The notes: generated by a model from the letters alone, not told the origin. Positions 16,322 to 25,806 are shown, counted from the stretch's first letter. The stretch: DNA of 64,000 bases from Rhodococcus rhodnii (GCA_000720375.1 JOAA01000034.1:32988-96987); one strand, 5' to 3'. Numbers and translations are program-made.

Positions 16322-17521
16322 CTACTGTGCCATCGACGGAACGGCTTTGCTGACGCGGCTGCGGCCGAGCAACAGCGCGGCGATACCGATCACGGACAGG
16401 ACCAGGCCCATCAGGTAGGCCGTGCGGTAGCCGATGTCGCTGGCCAGGCCGAGCAACGGTCCGGCCAGCATGATCCCGACCGTCAGGGTGTTGGTGTACA
16501 AAGTGGTCGCGAAGCCGGGCCGGTTCGGTGCCAGCGACTGGAAGTACGTGATGCCCACGCCCATCACGGCCGAGATCACGATCGCGCTGAGCAGTTGCAG
16601 CAGCAGGATCTGCCAGACCGCGTCGGTCATCAGCATCAGGCTCTGGTACGCCAGCGCGACCGCCCCGCCGAGCAGGACGATCAGGTGCTGGTCGTATTTG
16701 ACCGCCAGCGAACCGAACCACAGGATCAGCGGGATCTCCAACGCCGCGCACAGCCCCAGCACCAGGCCTGCGTCGCCGGCGCTGCCGTGCAGGACATTCG
16801 TGATGTACAACGGCATCGCGCTCACGCCCAGCCCGGAAGCGCCTTGCAGCAACACGAACCCGACAATTGCGAAGATCACCTGCCGGTTGAGCATCCCGCG
16901 CTCGGTGTGGTCCTTGACGTGACGTTCCAGGCCGAGCTCCGGCAGACGGGCCGTCACCATCGCCACGATCAGGTAGAACGCGGACGTGGCGATGAACAGC
17001 CCGGTGAAACCGGCCTGCGAGACGATCACGCCGGCCAGCGGCGGGCCGCCGACCCAGGCCAGCGAGAGCACGGTGCGCAGGATGCTGACGACGAACGGTG
17101 CCTTCGCGGGATTCGTGCGTTCCATCGACTGCCGCCCGTACGCGAAGGTCTGTGCGAGCAGCGAACCTGCGATGGCCAGCAGCGTGACGGATGCCGCGAG
17201 CAGCACCCAGTAGTTGCGGACCACGATGAACAGCGCGGTGCCGATCGCTCCGGAGATCGCTCCGGTCACCAGCAGGTTGCGCCGGATCGCCCGCGCGTCC
17301 GACAGCCGTCCGAGCAGCGTGCCGACGATCAGCCCGGCCACCGGCGAGACGAACATGAAGGCACCGAGGGCGGCCGGGCTGGCGTGCACCTCGTTGGTCA
17401 GGAACAGCCCCATGAACGGCATCGTCAGCGACATCGCGGTGCCGACGAACAGGCTGACCGACGCCAGGGGGAGCAGCGATCGAAGTCGGAGTGGGGACGG
17501 GGTGACGGTCGCGGTAGTCAC
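16322..17521 (-). CDS. MFS sugar-efflux transporter (SetA-like)
   Basis: 399 residues with 12 hydrophobic segments. The N-terminus (LASVSLFVGTAMSLTMPFMGLFLTNEVHASPAALG) and loop 2-3 motif GRLSDARAIRRNLL match the sugar efflux transporter group (SetA/SotB). It probably exports sugars or related solutes across the cytoplasmic membrane. It starts 42 bases after the LLM oxidoreductase stop and may be co-transcribed with it. Confidence 0.75.
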   Translation of the reverse strand: MTTATVTPSPLRLRSLLPLASVSLFVGTAMSLTMPFMGLFLTNEVHASPAALGAFMFVSPVAGLIVGTLLGRLSDARAIRRNLLVTGAISGAIGTALFIVVRNYWVLLAASVTLLAIAGSLLAQTFAYGRQSMERTNPAKAPFVVSILRTVLSLAWVGGPPLAGVIVSQAGFTGLFIATSAFYLIVAMVTARLPELGLERHVKDHTERGMLNRQVIFAIVGFVLLQGASGLGVSAMPLYITNVLHGSAGDAGLVLGLCAALEIPLILWFGSLAVKYDQHLIVLLGGAVALAYQSLMLMTDAVWQILLLQLLSAIVISAVMGVGITYFQSLAPNRPGFATTLYTNTLTVGIMLAGPLLGLASDIGYRTAYLMGLVLSVIGIAALLLGRSRVSKAVPSMAQ

Positions 17522-17563
17522 CCGATCATCCCTACTCGTCGGCTGTCGACTGGTCCAAACCTT

Positions 17564-18607
17564 TTAGCGGTTCAGTCCGCTGAACTCCTTCGCCACCTGC
17601 GGAAGAACGTCCGTGCCGAGCAACTCGATGGCATTCATCACAACCGGCTGAGGCACGCCCGACCAATCCATCTGCAGGGCGTACCGGTCCGCGCCGACGA
17701 GTTTGCCGACCGTGATCAACCGGTCGGCGATCTCGTTCGGACTGCCGACCAGCAGCGAGTTGGCGTCCCGGGTGTACTGCTCGTAGTGCGCGCGGGTGGG
17801 CAACGGCCAGCCTCGCGCCTTCGACCCGTACTTCATCGTTTCCATCCAGTACGGGAAAAACGTCTCCTTGGCGTCCTGGGAGTTCTTCGCGATCAGGCCG
17901 ATCCCGCCCATCGTGACGTGCAGGTCCTCAGGGGCGTGATCACCCGCCTCGCCCGCCTGCCGGTAGAGGTCCACCAGCGGCTTGAACCGTTCCGGTTGGC
18001 CGCCGATCACGGCGTACACCACAGGAAGCCCCAGCAGCCCGGTCCGGATCGACGACTCCGGGTTGCCGCCCGTCCCGACCGAGATCCGCAGCCTGCCGTT
18101 GTACGGGCGAGGCAGCACCCGCACGTTCTCCAGCGGCGCCCGGAACTTGCCCGACCACGTGACCGGGTCCTGCTGGTCGAGGTGCAGCAGCAGAGCGAGC
18201 TTCTCCTCGAACAGCTCGTCGTAGTCCTCAAGCCGGGCGCCGAACAACGGGAACGACTCGGTGAACGAACCACGGCCCGCGAGCAGCTCGGCACGTCCCC
18301 GGCTGAGCTGGTCAAGCGTGGTGAACTGCTGGTACACCCGGACCGGATCCTCGGTGCTCAGCACGGTCACCGCGCTGGAGAGCGTGATATTCCGCGTGAC
18401 GCTCGCGGCCGCCGCCAGCACCGTGCCCGGGTTGGAGATGGCGAAGTTGTCGAGGTGATGCTCGCCGAGTCCGTAGAAGGACAGCCCGAGTTCGTCGGCG
18501 AGTTTGATCCGTTCGATGGTCTGCGTCAAAGTGTCGGCGACGGACACCTGCTCGCCAGTGATCGGGTCCGGCGAGCGATCGCCGAAGCTGTAGATGCCAA
18601 GCTCCAT
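17564..18607 (-). CDS. LLM-class flavin-dependent oxidoreductase
   Basis: 347 residues of the bacterial luciferase-like TIM-barrel family: MELGIYSFGD at strand 1, GLGEHHLDNFAISNPGTVLAA, SSAVTVLSTEDPVRVYQQF, and the GRAELLAGRGSF segment that binds flavin phosphate. It uses FMN or F420 with a reductase; the substrate is unknown. ATG 18607 is chosen over an upstream in-frame codon because GGCGAGG precedes it and the family starts at this point. Confidence 0.85.
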   Translation of the reverse strand: MELGIYSFGDRSPDPITGEQVSVADTLTQTIERIKLADELGLSFYGLGEHHLDNFAISNPGTVLAAAASVTRNITLSSAVTVLSTEDPVRVYQQFTTLDQLSRGRAELLAGRGSFTESFPLFGARLEDYDELFEEKLALLLHLDQQDPVTWSGKFRAPLENVRVLPRPYNGRLRISVGTGGNPESSIRTGLLGLPVVYAVIGGQPERFKPLVDLYRQAGEAGDHAPEDLHVTMGGIGLIAKNSQDAKETFFPYWMETMKYGSKARGWPLPTRAHYEQYTRDANSLLVGSPNEIADRLITVGKLVGADRYALQMDWSGVPQPVVMNAIELLGTDVLPQVAKEFSGLNR

Positions 18608-18647
18608 GCCTCGCCCCAACAAGTCAAAATAAGTGACTATTCCCGGG

Positions 18648-19022
18648 TTACAGCGCCTGCATCGCGATCAGGTGCGCGATTCCCCGGACATCGGCGCCGC
18701 CACGGAACTCCAGCCGCACGTTGCCCAGCCCGCTGAACCACAGGTCAAGCTCGGCGTCCAGGTCGAACGTGCCCGCGGTCTCGATCGAGAACGCCTGGAT
18801 CTTGCTGTACGGCAGGGTGGTGAAGTCCTTCTTCTTGCCCGTCACGCCTTGCACGTTCACCGCGATCAGCCGTTTGGTGGTGAACACGACGAAGTCACGG
18901 ACTGTTTTGAAACAGAAGACGATCTGCTCACCGGGGATGATCAGTGGGGCGACTTCCGGTGCGATGCTCTCGGTGCGGGCAGGGGACAGCTTGAACACGG
19001 AGTTCTTCTGAAAGTCGATCAC
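18648..19022 (-). CDS. Cytosolic PH-domain protein (bPH_1/YvbH-like)
   Basis: 124 residues forming one bacterial PH domain: LIIPGEQIVFCFKTVRDFVVFTTKRLIAVNVQGVTGKKKDFTTLPYSKI, then alternating strands ending in a C-terminal helix. No membrane segment. Domains of this type may bind lipids or proteins; no partner is evident. It diverges from the HD-domain gene. Confidence 0.8.
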   Translation of the reverse strand: MIDFQKNSVFKLSPARTESIAPEVAPLIIPGEQIVFCFKTVRDFVVFTTKRLIAVNVQGVTGKKKDFTTLPYSKIQAFSIETAGTFDLDAELDLWFSGLGNVRLEFRGGADVRGIAHLIAMQAL

Positions 19023-19056
19023 TGCACCAAGCTTACGGACTCATGGAGGTGGAAGG

Positions 19057-20013
19057 ATGACTCGTGTGGTCGGGGGCATTCTCGGCCGCGACGGCAGCTA
19101 CCGCGACCCGATGTGGGAACTGGACGTGCGGCTGACCCCGCTGGAGCAACAGCTGCTGCGGACATGGGAAGTCCGGCGGCTGCAGTTCATCGCACACGGC
19201 GGCGCGTCGATGCTGACCACACACCAGACGTATTCCAGGCTGGAGCACAGCCTCGGCCTGTTCGCGCTGGCGGCGTACTTCGATGTGGACGATCTTGCGG
19301 CGCGAGTCGCCGCACTCCTGCACGACATCGGGCACCTGCCGTTCAGCCATACGTTCGAAGGACTGGCCGGGCTTCACCATCACCGCATAGGCGAGCAACG
19401 GATGCTGGGCCTGCGGCCGTTGCTCGCCGGCCATGGGGTGGACGTCGACGAGGTCATTGCCATCGAGTCCGGTTCGCGGCCGTCGGTGTTGCGCGGGGAG
19501 CGTGGACTGAAACTCGATCACCTCGAGTCGTTTCTGCGAAGCGGACGCGTGCACGGGCGACTGATGGAACCGCCGCCGCAAACCCTGAAACGCCTGTGGG
19601 TGTCCGAAGGCGCCGTGCACACCGATCTGGCGACGGCCACCTATCTCGCCGAACTGGCAACCGGAGAAGCGCAGTACTTGTGCTCCTTGGAAGACGCGGT
19701 GCCAAGCGGTGTGATGCGTGGCCTCGTCGCACGACTGCTGTCCGGCGACTTGCTCGACCAGATCACGTGGATGACCGATGACGAGTTGTGGGCAGTGCTC
19801 CTGGCCGACCCACGAACCTCGGAAGACGCTGAGCGCCTGCGTCGGGACCCGTTGGGATGGGAGGTCGTTGTCGATGACGGCACCGATGGATACGCCTATC
19901 AGGTGGACAAGTTGTACCTGACCACGGCTTGCGTTGATGGCGTACCCATTGAGCTTCCGACCGCGGAGTTGCCCACTCTGCCGTGGACATGCCGGATCGT
20001 GTGGCGCTCATGA
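19057..20013 (+). CDS. HD-domain phosphohydrolase
   Basis: 318 residues. The HD metal site is complete: TYSRLEHSLG (His64), LLHDIGHLPFSHTFE (His89-Asp90), and a distal Asp in KLDHLE. The N-terminal HGGAS and the SRLEHSLG context resemble the SAMHD1/YwfO dNTP triphosphohydrolase group, so dNTPase or other nucleotide phosphohydrolase activity is likely. Start ATG 19057 has GGAGG upstream. Confidence 0.82.
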   Translation: MTRVVGGILGRDGSYRDPMWELDVRLTPLEQQLLRTWEVRRLQFIAHGGASMLTTHQTYSRLEHSLGLFALAAYFDVDDLAARVAALLHDIGHLPFSHTFEGLAGLHHHRIGEQRMLGLRPLLAGHGVDVDEVIAIESGSRPSVLRGERGLKLDHLESFLRSGRVHGRLMEPPPQTLKRLWVSEGAVHTDLATATYLAELATGEAQYLCSLEDAVPSGVMRGLVARLLSGDLLDQITWMTDDELWAVLLADPRTSEDAERLRRDPLGWEVVVDDGTDGYAYQVDKLYLTTACVDGVPIELPTAELPTLPWTCRIVWRS

Positions 20014-20048
20014 TCGCGTATTTCAGCCGATGCGGCCATTGTGGACAC

Positions 20049-20918
20049 CTAGTGGGCTTCCGCGAGCACGGCCTCCATGATCTTGGTGGGCAGGGCGGGG
20101 TTGGCCGCTGCCGCTTCGGCCACCAGCAGGTCCGGGTCGTCGAGCAGGTCGGTGATCATCTCGGCGGGCAGGTTCGGGTGCCGGGCGGCGTGCCTGCGTG
20201 CGGGCGGCATCCGTAGACACCGCATCAGCGTGTCGGCTTCGGTGTTGGGATGCTGGGCGACCTGGGGAGCGGTGGATTCCGCGCGCTCGAGCAGATCGTG
20301 CAGGAACGCGGGGGAGCAGTGCGGGTTCTTCGCGGCGACGAGCGCGTGCACGACCCGCAGTTCGGGATCGTTGAGCAGCCGGTCGATCACGTCCCGAGGC
20401 AGCGCGGTGTGCAGCGCGATCAAGGCGCGCACCTGCCAAGCACGGGACGAGGCGAGGAATCGGAGCTCCGTCTTGTTCGCCTCGGCGATGCGGGGCGGCA
20501 ACACCTGCGGCAACTTCACCGACGCGGCGATCTCGCACAGCAGTTTCAGCGGCACAGCCGGGTTCCACGCCAGCTCGGGACGTACCGCCCGGTCCTTCGC
20601 GAGCGTCCACAACAGACTCTCCGGTACCGCCGGGTTGCGGGCGAGGTACAGCCGGACCCAGATCCGGTTGTCGCCCATCAACTGTTCGTAGGTCGCCGCG
20701 GGCAGGTCGGTCCGGCGGGCCATGGCTTCACCCGCGGACTCGACGACCGGCGCGTCGGCCAGGTCGGACATGTCGAGTGTCGGGGCGCCGAACAGGTCTG
20801 GTCCGGTATCCAGTTCGCCGCTGGTCACCGCGACCAGCTTGTCCAGCAGATGCTCTGGCAGGTTGGGGTTGTCCGCCAGTCCACAGAGGTGCGCGAGGTA
20901 TCTGTCCTCGTCCGGCAC
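20049..20918 (-). CDS. Helical-repeat protein of the leucine-rich-variant type
   Basis: 289 residues made of ~24-residue helical repeats with the pattern NPxxPxxLLxxLxxD: LADNPNLPEHLLDKLV, LARNPAVPESLLWTLA, HPNLPAEMITDLLDDPDLLVAEAAAANPALP. No catalytic domain. It is probably a protein-binding scaffold. Converges on the HD gene. Confidence 0.65.
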   Translation of the reverse strand: MPDEDRYLAHLCGLADNPNLPEHLLDKLVAVTSGELDTGPDLFGAPTLDMSDLADAPVVESAGEAMARRTDLPAATYEQLMGDNRIWVRLYLARNPAVPESLLWTLAKDRAVRPELAWNPAVPLKLLCEIAASVKLPQVLPPRIAEANKTELRFLASSRAWQVRALIALHTALPRDVIDRLLNDPELRVVHALVAAKNPHCSPAFLHDLLERAESTAPQVAQHPNTEADTLMRCLRMPPARRHAARHPNLPAEMITDLLDDPDLLVAEAAAANPALPTKIMEAVLAEAH

Positions 20919-21025
20919 GGTCGCCTCCGCTCGGTGGATGCCAGTCCATTGGACCGGGTCCGCCCCATGCGGAACGTTTCAGAATGCACTCGGTGCTGAC
21001 GAGCGGCAACCGCCATTCGTACTAG

Positions 21026-21031
21026 TAGCAT
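21026..21031 (+). promoter_or_regulatory. -10 element of a leaderless promoter
   Basis: TAGCAT, six bases, then GTG 21038. This spacing favours 21038 over the GTG at 21032. Confidence 0.5.
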
Positions 21032-21037
21032 GTGCCG

Positions 21038-21412
21038 GTGCCAGCTTCGTGCCCCTGTGGTCTAGGCAAGCCGTACGCCGACTGTTGTGGCGTTTTCCAC
21101 CGCGCGCAAGCAACCGCCAGCACCGCGGAGTTGCTGATGCGCTCGCGTTACAGCGCGTACGCCGTCGGAGACAAGGACTACCTGCTCAGGACATGGCACT
21201 CGACGACACGTCCCAAGACGCTTGAGTTCGACCCCGGACTGCGCTGGACCCGGCTTGAGATCGTCGGCACGACCGGCGGTAGCCCGTTTCACACAGTCGG
21301 CACGGTCGAGTTCAACGCCCACTACCAGGCGAACGGCCGTGCCGACGTGATGCACGAGAACAGCAGCTTCTCGCGCGAAGACGGGCAGTGGATGTACGTC
21401 GACGGTCGCTGA
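21038..21412 (+). CDS. YchJ/UPF0225-family protein with SEC-C motif
   Basis: 124 residues. The N-terminus has the zinc-binding SEC-C motif CPCGLGKPYADCCG, followed by the YchJ region (STAELLMRSRYSAYAVGDKDYLLRTWHSTTRP) and an NTF2-like beta half. Function is unknown in the family. It diverges from the repeat protein at 20918. Confidence 0.85.
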   Translation: MPASCPCGLGKPYADCCGVFHRAQATASTAELLMRSRYSAYAVGDKDYLLRTWHSTTRPKTLEFDPGLRWTRLEIVGTTGGSPFHTVGTVEFNAHYQANGRADVMHENSSFSREDGQWMYVDGR

Positions 21413-21494
21413 TCACGAACCGTCCAGTGTGGACACCCATTGGGTCGGAGTATTCCGCCATGCGGATCACTGTGCCGCGGCCGACAATCAGAGG

Positions 21495-21890
21495 GTGAAA
21501 CGCGTGACGCTCACGATCATCGGCGGCGCGCTCCTGGTGATCGGAGCCGCGATGCTCGTCCTGCCCGGCCCGGGCCTGCTGCTGGTGCTCGCCGGGCTAC
21601 TGGTGCTCGCGTCGGAGTTCCCCGCGCTGGAGAAGTACATCGACCCGGTGCGTGACCGCGCGATGAAGGCGGCGGAGGACAGCGTCTCCACCCCGTTCCG
21701 GATCGTCTGGTCCGTCCTCGCCGGCCTGGCCCTGATCGCCGCGGGCATCGTGTGGGGACTGGTCGACAGCCTGCCGTTGAGCGGCTGGAGCACCGGGTCG
21801 GGCCTGATCCTGTCCGGGATCGTGCTGCTCGTTCTGCTGGGCTGGAGCTATCGCCGGGTACAGGCCAAACGGGCACAGGATTCCCGGTAG
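21495..21890 (+). CDS. PGPGW/TIGR02611-type small membrane protein
   Basis: 131 residues. The paired N-terminal helices contain LVLPGPGLLLVLAGLLVLASEFPALE, the PGPG signature, and two more helices lie at the C-terminus. GTG 21504 is an equally possible start, with GAGGG eight bases upstream. Three bases separate its stop from that of the convergent gene. Confidence 0.75.
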   Translation: MKRVTLTIIGGALLVIGAAMLVLPGPGLLLVLAGLLVLASEFPALEKYIDPVRDRAMKAAEDSVSTPFRIVWSVLAGLALIAAGIVWGLVDSLPLSGWSTGSGLILSGIVLLVLLGWSYRRVQAKRAQDSR

Positions 21891-21893
21891 CGC

Positions 21894-22151
21894 CTACCTG
21901 TCGGTGGCGTCCTCGACGCCGAGGGTCGACTTCAGCTGAGTGAGACAGCGTTCGAGGTCGTCCACCTGAGCGCGGACCTCCGCGGCGGACTTGGGATGTT
22001 CGACCAGTTCTGCCAAGTAGCGGTTGGCGACCTCGTCGAACTCCTGCCGATCTTTGTCGGTGCGCAGGACGTTGAGCCGCGCGAGCTTGTCGTCGGAGGC
22101 TTCGGCACGACGAAACACGATCCGCGTGGGTTTCTGCTCGCGTCGGCCCAT
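21894..22151 (-). CDS. Small helical protein of unknown function
   Basis: 85 residues (MGRREQKPTRIVFRRAE start), basic N-terminus then two amphipathic helices rich in Glu/Lys/Leu (LAELVEHPKSAAEVRAQVDDLERCLTQLKSTL) that could form a coiled coil. ATG 22151 has GGGTGG upstream. It lies 50 bases after the 620-residue membrane protein and is probably in one transcript with it. Not recognised. Confidence 0.55.
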   Translation of the reverse strand: MGRREQKPTRIVFRRAEASDDKLARLNVLRTDKDRQEFDEVANRYLAELVEHPKSAAEVRAQVDDLERCLTQLKSTLGVEDATDR

Positions 22152-22201
22152 TGATCCACCCACCACTCTCGCAGAAGTGGAAAACTTGTGCAGGATAGAC
22201 A

Positions 22202-24064
22202 TTATTCACGGCTCCTGTCAACAGAGTTCTGCAGCCTTTTCAGGTAGTTCCAGGTCTGGTCTCGCTTCTCCCTCCACAGGAAGAGAAAAAGCAACACGCT
22301 GAAGAACGAGAGGGTCAGCCATGTCCAATCCACGGTCCAATGCGCCACGTTCCACAAAAGCGTGATCGTCAGTTCGGTTCGCAGGTTGCAGGCCGCGTCT
22401 AGGACGTAGAGCAGAGCCGCGCTGAAGGACAGTATCCCGGTCGCTGAGAGCCCGTAGTACGTGAGCATCGGAGTACGGGCGAGCCGGGCGCTGTCCACGC
22501 TCTTACCCATGGCTCCGGCGAGAAAGGCGGGCAGAGCGAGGAGGAGGGCCGGCAGGTTGGCGCCGCCGGACTGGCCATCCAGTCCAATTCTGGCCACCGT
22601 CACGAAGACAATCACGGCGGTGGTCACGAGGGACAGCAGGACCGTGCTTGCCAGCGTTCCCGGAGGCACTTCGCGGACCCGCACCACCGACGTCAGAGGT
22701 TGGATATCGCCTCTTTCCTCGTTGTGCGTGCCAGGCCTTATGCCTTGTTTCCGGATATGTGCGTGGGCCACTGACCTGCCTTCGTCGTGATAGTGACGGG
22801 CGAACCTGGGTACTCCGGCAACCGTCAGGTCGTGGCCAGGAATGATCCTTCCACCTGGACGCTCCAGATGGTGGGAATAAACGTACTGTGACTCCGGCGC
22901 GGTGAACTGCAGGTGATAGCTGTCTGTCTCGAGTGCTCGGGACATGGTCAGGTCGAACCGGCATTGGTCAAGGCCGCGCCGGGCCCGCCTGCGCTCGTAG
23001 TTGCTTCCTTTGGCGACTTGTGAAGGATATGTGTGGCAGTATTTGACTACCGTGTTGACGCCACCGGACGGCGTTACTTCGCACACGGTCAGGTACTCAC
23101 TGGCCAGCGTGTCGCACAGGCGTCGAATCTGTAGGATCGCCTCGGGAGTCATGCCGATCCTCTCCAGGTGTTCCAACCCGTCAAGAGCGGCTTTCTGCGC
23201 GGAAACCTTCTCTCGTGAGCCATCCCGGCGTATCGAGACATGACGGTTGCCGACCGCGCAGACCGCGTCGACCAGCACCCACGCCAGCAGGCCACGCGCG
23301 ATATCGGGAAGATCATCGGTATCGCCGGTCTTTTTCAGGCGGCGAACCTGTTGCTCGAAGAACATGCGGAGCGTCGCGGTGATGAGCCCCAACACCTCCC
23401 ATCGAGGTAATAGAGGCAGTGCCTTGTTGCTCGCATCAGTAACGGCGAGATTGTCGATGAGCTGATCACCATCGGCTACCACAACCGGGATGACGATTCG
23501 TTGGTCCGCAGGCAGACAAGGCGGCGGTGCTTCCTCGGGCGGAGCCTTCATCTTGAGTGGGTCGACATTCCTCGCCTGAATCGTCCGGAACGTGAGCATC
23601 GTCTTGACATGCAGGTTCCGGTGTACAGGGACGAACTCCTCATCGACACGGGCGAGGTAACTGTTCAGATCGAGAAGGGTGTGCGCGAAGTACTTGACCG
23701 CTTCCTCACCGTAGTGGTGGACGACGAAATTCTGTGCTTCGATCAGTTCGCCGAGCCCGGTTGGTGGTGTCGCCAGCCGGTCAGGGTTCGGCTGGCCGGG
23801 ATTGGGGCGATCTCTGTGGTGGATCAAGTAGATCGTGAGCACGCAGGCGGCAACGAACACGACGACCCGGAGATTTGTTTGAAGTGGGTCGGGTAAGGGC
23901 CAGTCGATCGCGGCTATGACCGTACAGGTGAGAATCAGGAAAATGATCAGCAGGGCGAACCAGCGTTGCCACGTGGAATAGGTCTCCTCGTTGAGTGGCG
24001 CGGTTGATCGTTGCTGTGGCGTGAGTGTCAAAAGCCGCTTGATCGAGGCCCGTTTCCTCAACAT
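22202..24064 (-). CDS. Large unrecognised membrane protein
   Basis: 620 residues from ATG 24064, which has GGAGGG at ideal distance. Two membrane helices lie near residues 33-85 (WFALLIIFLILTCTVIAAI; VVVFVAACVLTIYLI), then a ~370-residue soluble region, then four C-terminal helices. The soluble part has many His/Arg clusters (YVYSHHLERPGGRIIPGH; FARHYHDEGRSVAHAH). I recognise no family. It resembles a membrane-bound sensor or effector framed by membrane segments; a small helical protein follows it. Confidence 0.75.
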   Translation of the reverse strand: MLRKRASIKRLLTLTPQQRSTAPLNEETYSTWQRWFALLIIFLILTCTVIAAIDWPLPDPLQTNLRVVVFVAACVLTIYLIHHRDRPNPGQPNPDRLATPPTGLGELIEAQNFVVHHYGEEAVKYFAHTLLDLNSYLARVDEEFVPVHRNLHVKTMLTFRTIQARNVDPLKMKAPPEEAPPPCLPADQRIVIPVVVADGDQLIDNLAVTDASNKALPLLPRWEVLGLITATLRMFFEQQVRRLKKTGDTDDLPDIARGLLAWVLVDAVCAVGNRHVSIRRDGSREKVSAQKAALDGLEHLERIGMTPEAILQIRRLCDTLASEYLTVCEVTPSGGVNTVVKYCHTYPSQVAKGSNYERRRARRGLDQCRFDLTMSRALETDSYHLQFTAPESQYVYSHHLERPGGRIIPGHDLTVAGVPRFARHYHDEGRSVAHAHIRKQGIRPGTHNEERGDIQPLTSVVRVREVPPGTLASTVLLSLVTTAVIVFVTVARIGLDGQSGGANLPALLLALPAFLAGAMGKSVDSARLARTPMLTYYGLSATGILSFSAALLYVLDAACNLRTELTITLLWNVAHWTVDWTWLTLSFFSVLLFLFLWREKRDQTWNYLKRLQNSVDRSRE

Positions 24065-24215
24065 GGAATCCCTCCCTGCCAGTACAGGGTGGTATCGCGA
24101 CAAGTGCACATCTGTTACGACGCGCCGGTAACAAGTTATCGCTGTTGGGAAACGAGTTATGACGTTCAAATCCTCCGTGTTGAACCGAGGATTCGTCAAT
24201 GGGTTGCCACCGATA

Positions 24216-24247
24216 GGCATGGCCCCACTTGTGTGTGAGGCCATGCC
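24216..24247 (-). terminator. Hairpin after the S1 protease gene
   Basis: A 9-bp perfect stem (24216-24224 with 24239-24247) lies just past the protease stop. Confidence 0.6.
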
Positions 24248-24258
24248 CAGTGTGTGAA

Positions 24259-25362
24259 TCAGATGAAGATGCCGAAGTCCCGGTTGGCGGTCGCGAAGTC
24301 CTGGAAGCCCAGGCGGGCACCGGCCGTACGGGTGACGGTGCCGTTGGCGATCACGCCACCGGACGTGGTCGAGTAGACCGACCCGCCGCTGTCACCGCCG
24401 CGTGCGGCGGCGAGGCCTTGCGTCTGCTCGGCTTCGACGAGGTCTTCGGCGTCCTGCCAGAAGAAGATCACCTTCAGGTTGCAGACCGGGCCGCCGGTCT
24501 GCTCGGCGCTGGTCACGCCGGACTGGCAGAGAAGCTGGCCGACGAACACGTGACCCCAGTTGACCACCGTGACAGTCGAGTTGCTGTCGCCGTTGCCGAC
24601 GTACATCCGGTTGGTGGAGCTGGAAGTTGGGATCACAGAGATGTCGTGGTCGTCGCGGGCCGCGCCTACGTTGCCGATGAACTGGCCGGTGCGGTCGGTG
24701 ATCCGGTGCCCCGTCTGGCCGCAGTGCTCGGCCGAGAGCACGAACCGCGCACCCGCGCTGTTTCGTACGCCGAAACCGGACGTGCAGATCGTGCCCGCGG
24801 TCTGGTTCCAGGTGCCCGCTCCGCCTTTCCACGGCGGCGCGTCGTCCTTTCGGGACGTTGAGATCATCGGTTCTTCGTGCACGATCCGCACCGGAACATC
24901 CGACTGGATTGTCGTCGAGTTCGTGCGCGCTCCCGGGTAGGCGGCGAGGACAAGTCCGCTGCCGTCACCTGGATTTTTCACGCCATAAATCCCGGACTCC
25001 GGATGCGCCTTACGCCACGCTTCCAGCTTTTTCGCGGCCGCGGTCAACTCGAGCTGGGAATGGGCTGCCGTGGCCATCCGCACCGGCGCCTGAGCCGACG
25101 CTCTGCGGACGACGTCGCTGATCGCGGCCGGTACGTCGCCCTTCCACCACAGGTTGACCTGGTGGTCGCCCAGTGTGATTCCACCGAAGCCGGAGTGCTT
25201 GACCGCCTCGGCCCGTATCAGTTCGGCCGCGGTCACAAGCGGCCGTTGTTCCAGCGACTTCAACTCGCCTTCGGACAACTTAGTTTGGCTGGCGTACGAA
25301 CTAACTCCGCCAATTGTGAGAGACGCGGTTAACGCGATCGACAGTAAGATCCCAATACGCAT
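24259..25362 (-). CDS. Secreted chymotrypsin-like (S1) serine protease
   Basis: 367 residues with a signal peptide (MRIGILLSIALTASLTIGGVSSYA), a ~150-residue propeptide-like region and an S1 domain. The triad is complete: His213 in LSAEHCG, Asp240 in DDHDISVI, Ser325 in RGGDSGGSV. Cys193 with Cys214, and Cys279 with Cys294, could form disulfides. It resembles streptogrisin/alpha-lytic relatives, secreted to degrade extracellular protein. Start ATG 25362 has GCGAGG upstream. Confidence 0.85.
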   Translation of the reverse strand: MRIGILLSIALTASLTIGGVSSYASQTKLSEGELKSLEQRPLVTAAELIRAEAVKHSGFGGITLGDHQVNLWWKGDVPAAISDVVRRASAQAPVRMATAAHSQLELTAAAKKLEAWRKAHPESGIYGVKNPGDGSGLVLAAYPGARTNSTTIQSDVPVRIVHEEPMISTSRKDDAPPWKGGAGTWNQTAGTICTSGFGVRNSAGARFVLSAEHCGQTGHRITDRTGQFIGNVGAARDDHDISVIPTSSSTNRMYVGNGDSNSTVTVVNWGHVFVGQLLCQSGVTSAEQTGGPVCNLKVIFFWQDAEDLVEAEQTQGLAAARGGDSGGSVYSTTSGGVIANGTVTRTAGARLGFQDFATANRDFGIFI

Positions 25363-25438
25363 GGTAGAACACCTCGCCTGCAGGGTTGACGAGTGACAAT
25401 GCCTTCCCATATTGGCAGAATTGGCCAGTCGCTCACAA

Positions 25439-25467
25439 TTGACACAACCGGACAGGAATCTTATCGG
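25439..25467 (+). promoter_or_regulatory. Candidate promoter with consensus -35
   Basis: TTGACA (25439-25444), a 17-base spacer and TATCGG (25462-25467). It would drive the small gene at 25492. Confidence 0.45.
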
Positions 25468-25491
25468 CCGCGCGGAGCCGGTGAACGACCC

Positions 25492-25806
25492 GTGACCTGG
25501 GCCGTCGTCGTGCCCGATCTCGCCACGGCGTCCCCAACCGACCTGCCGTACTCGGTGTCCACACCGGACCTGATCAGTTCCGCTGTGGACGGTGCGTTGA
25601 CCGTGCTCGCGGACGCCGCCCATCGCGGGCTGCGTGACCCGTTACCGCCCAGCCTCCGGTCCCGGCTGACCGAGGTCGCCGATGACCTCGATCGCGTTGG
25701 CCTGCGCACGGCGTCTGGCCTGGTCAGAGCCTTCACCGAGCACCCGGCGTCAGCGAGTTGGCTGGCCGCGCACCTACGGGTGCTGGTCACTTCGGAGCGC
25801 CGGTAA
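25492..25806 (+). CDS. Hypothetical protein
   Basis: 104 residues from GTG 25492 (TWAVVVPDLATASPTDLPYSVST start), mostly helical after residue 25. No family recognised. The frame stays open back to 25393, but a promoter-like TTGACA-N17-TATCGG lies inside that stretch, so the shorter form is preferred. Confidence 0.45.
   Translation: MTWAVVVPDLATASPTDLPYSVSTPDLISSAVDGALTVLADAAHRGLRDPLPPSLRSRLTEVADDLDRVGLRTASGLVRAFTEHPASASWLAAHLRVLVTSERR

Noticed and set aside
16223..18736. 837-codon plus-strand frame opposite the MFS and LLM genes
   Set aside because: It spans two clear minus-strand genes and reads as repeated Arg/Gln/His runs, typical of antisense frames in GC-rich DNA.
25393..25491. Longer N-terminus for the 25492 hypothetical gene
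   Set aside because: A promoter-like TTGACA-N17-TATCGG lies inside this stretch, so it is probably untranslated.
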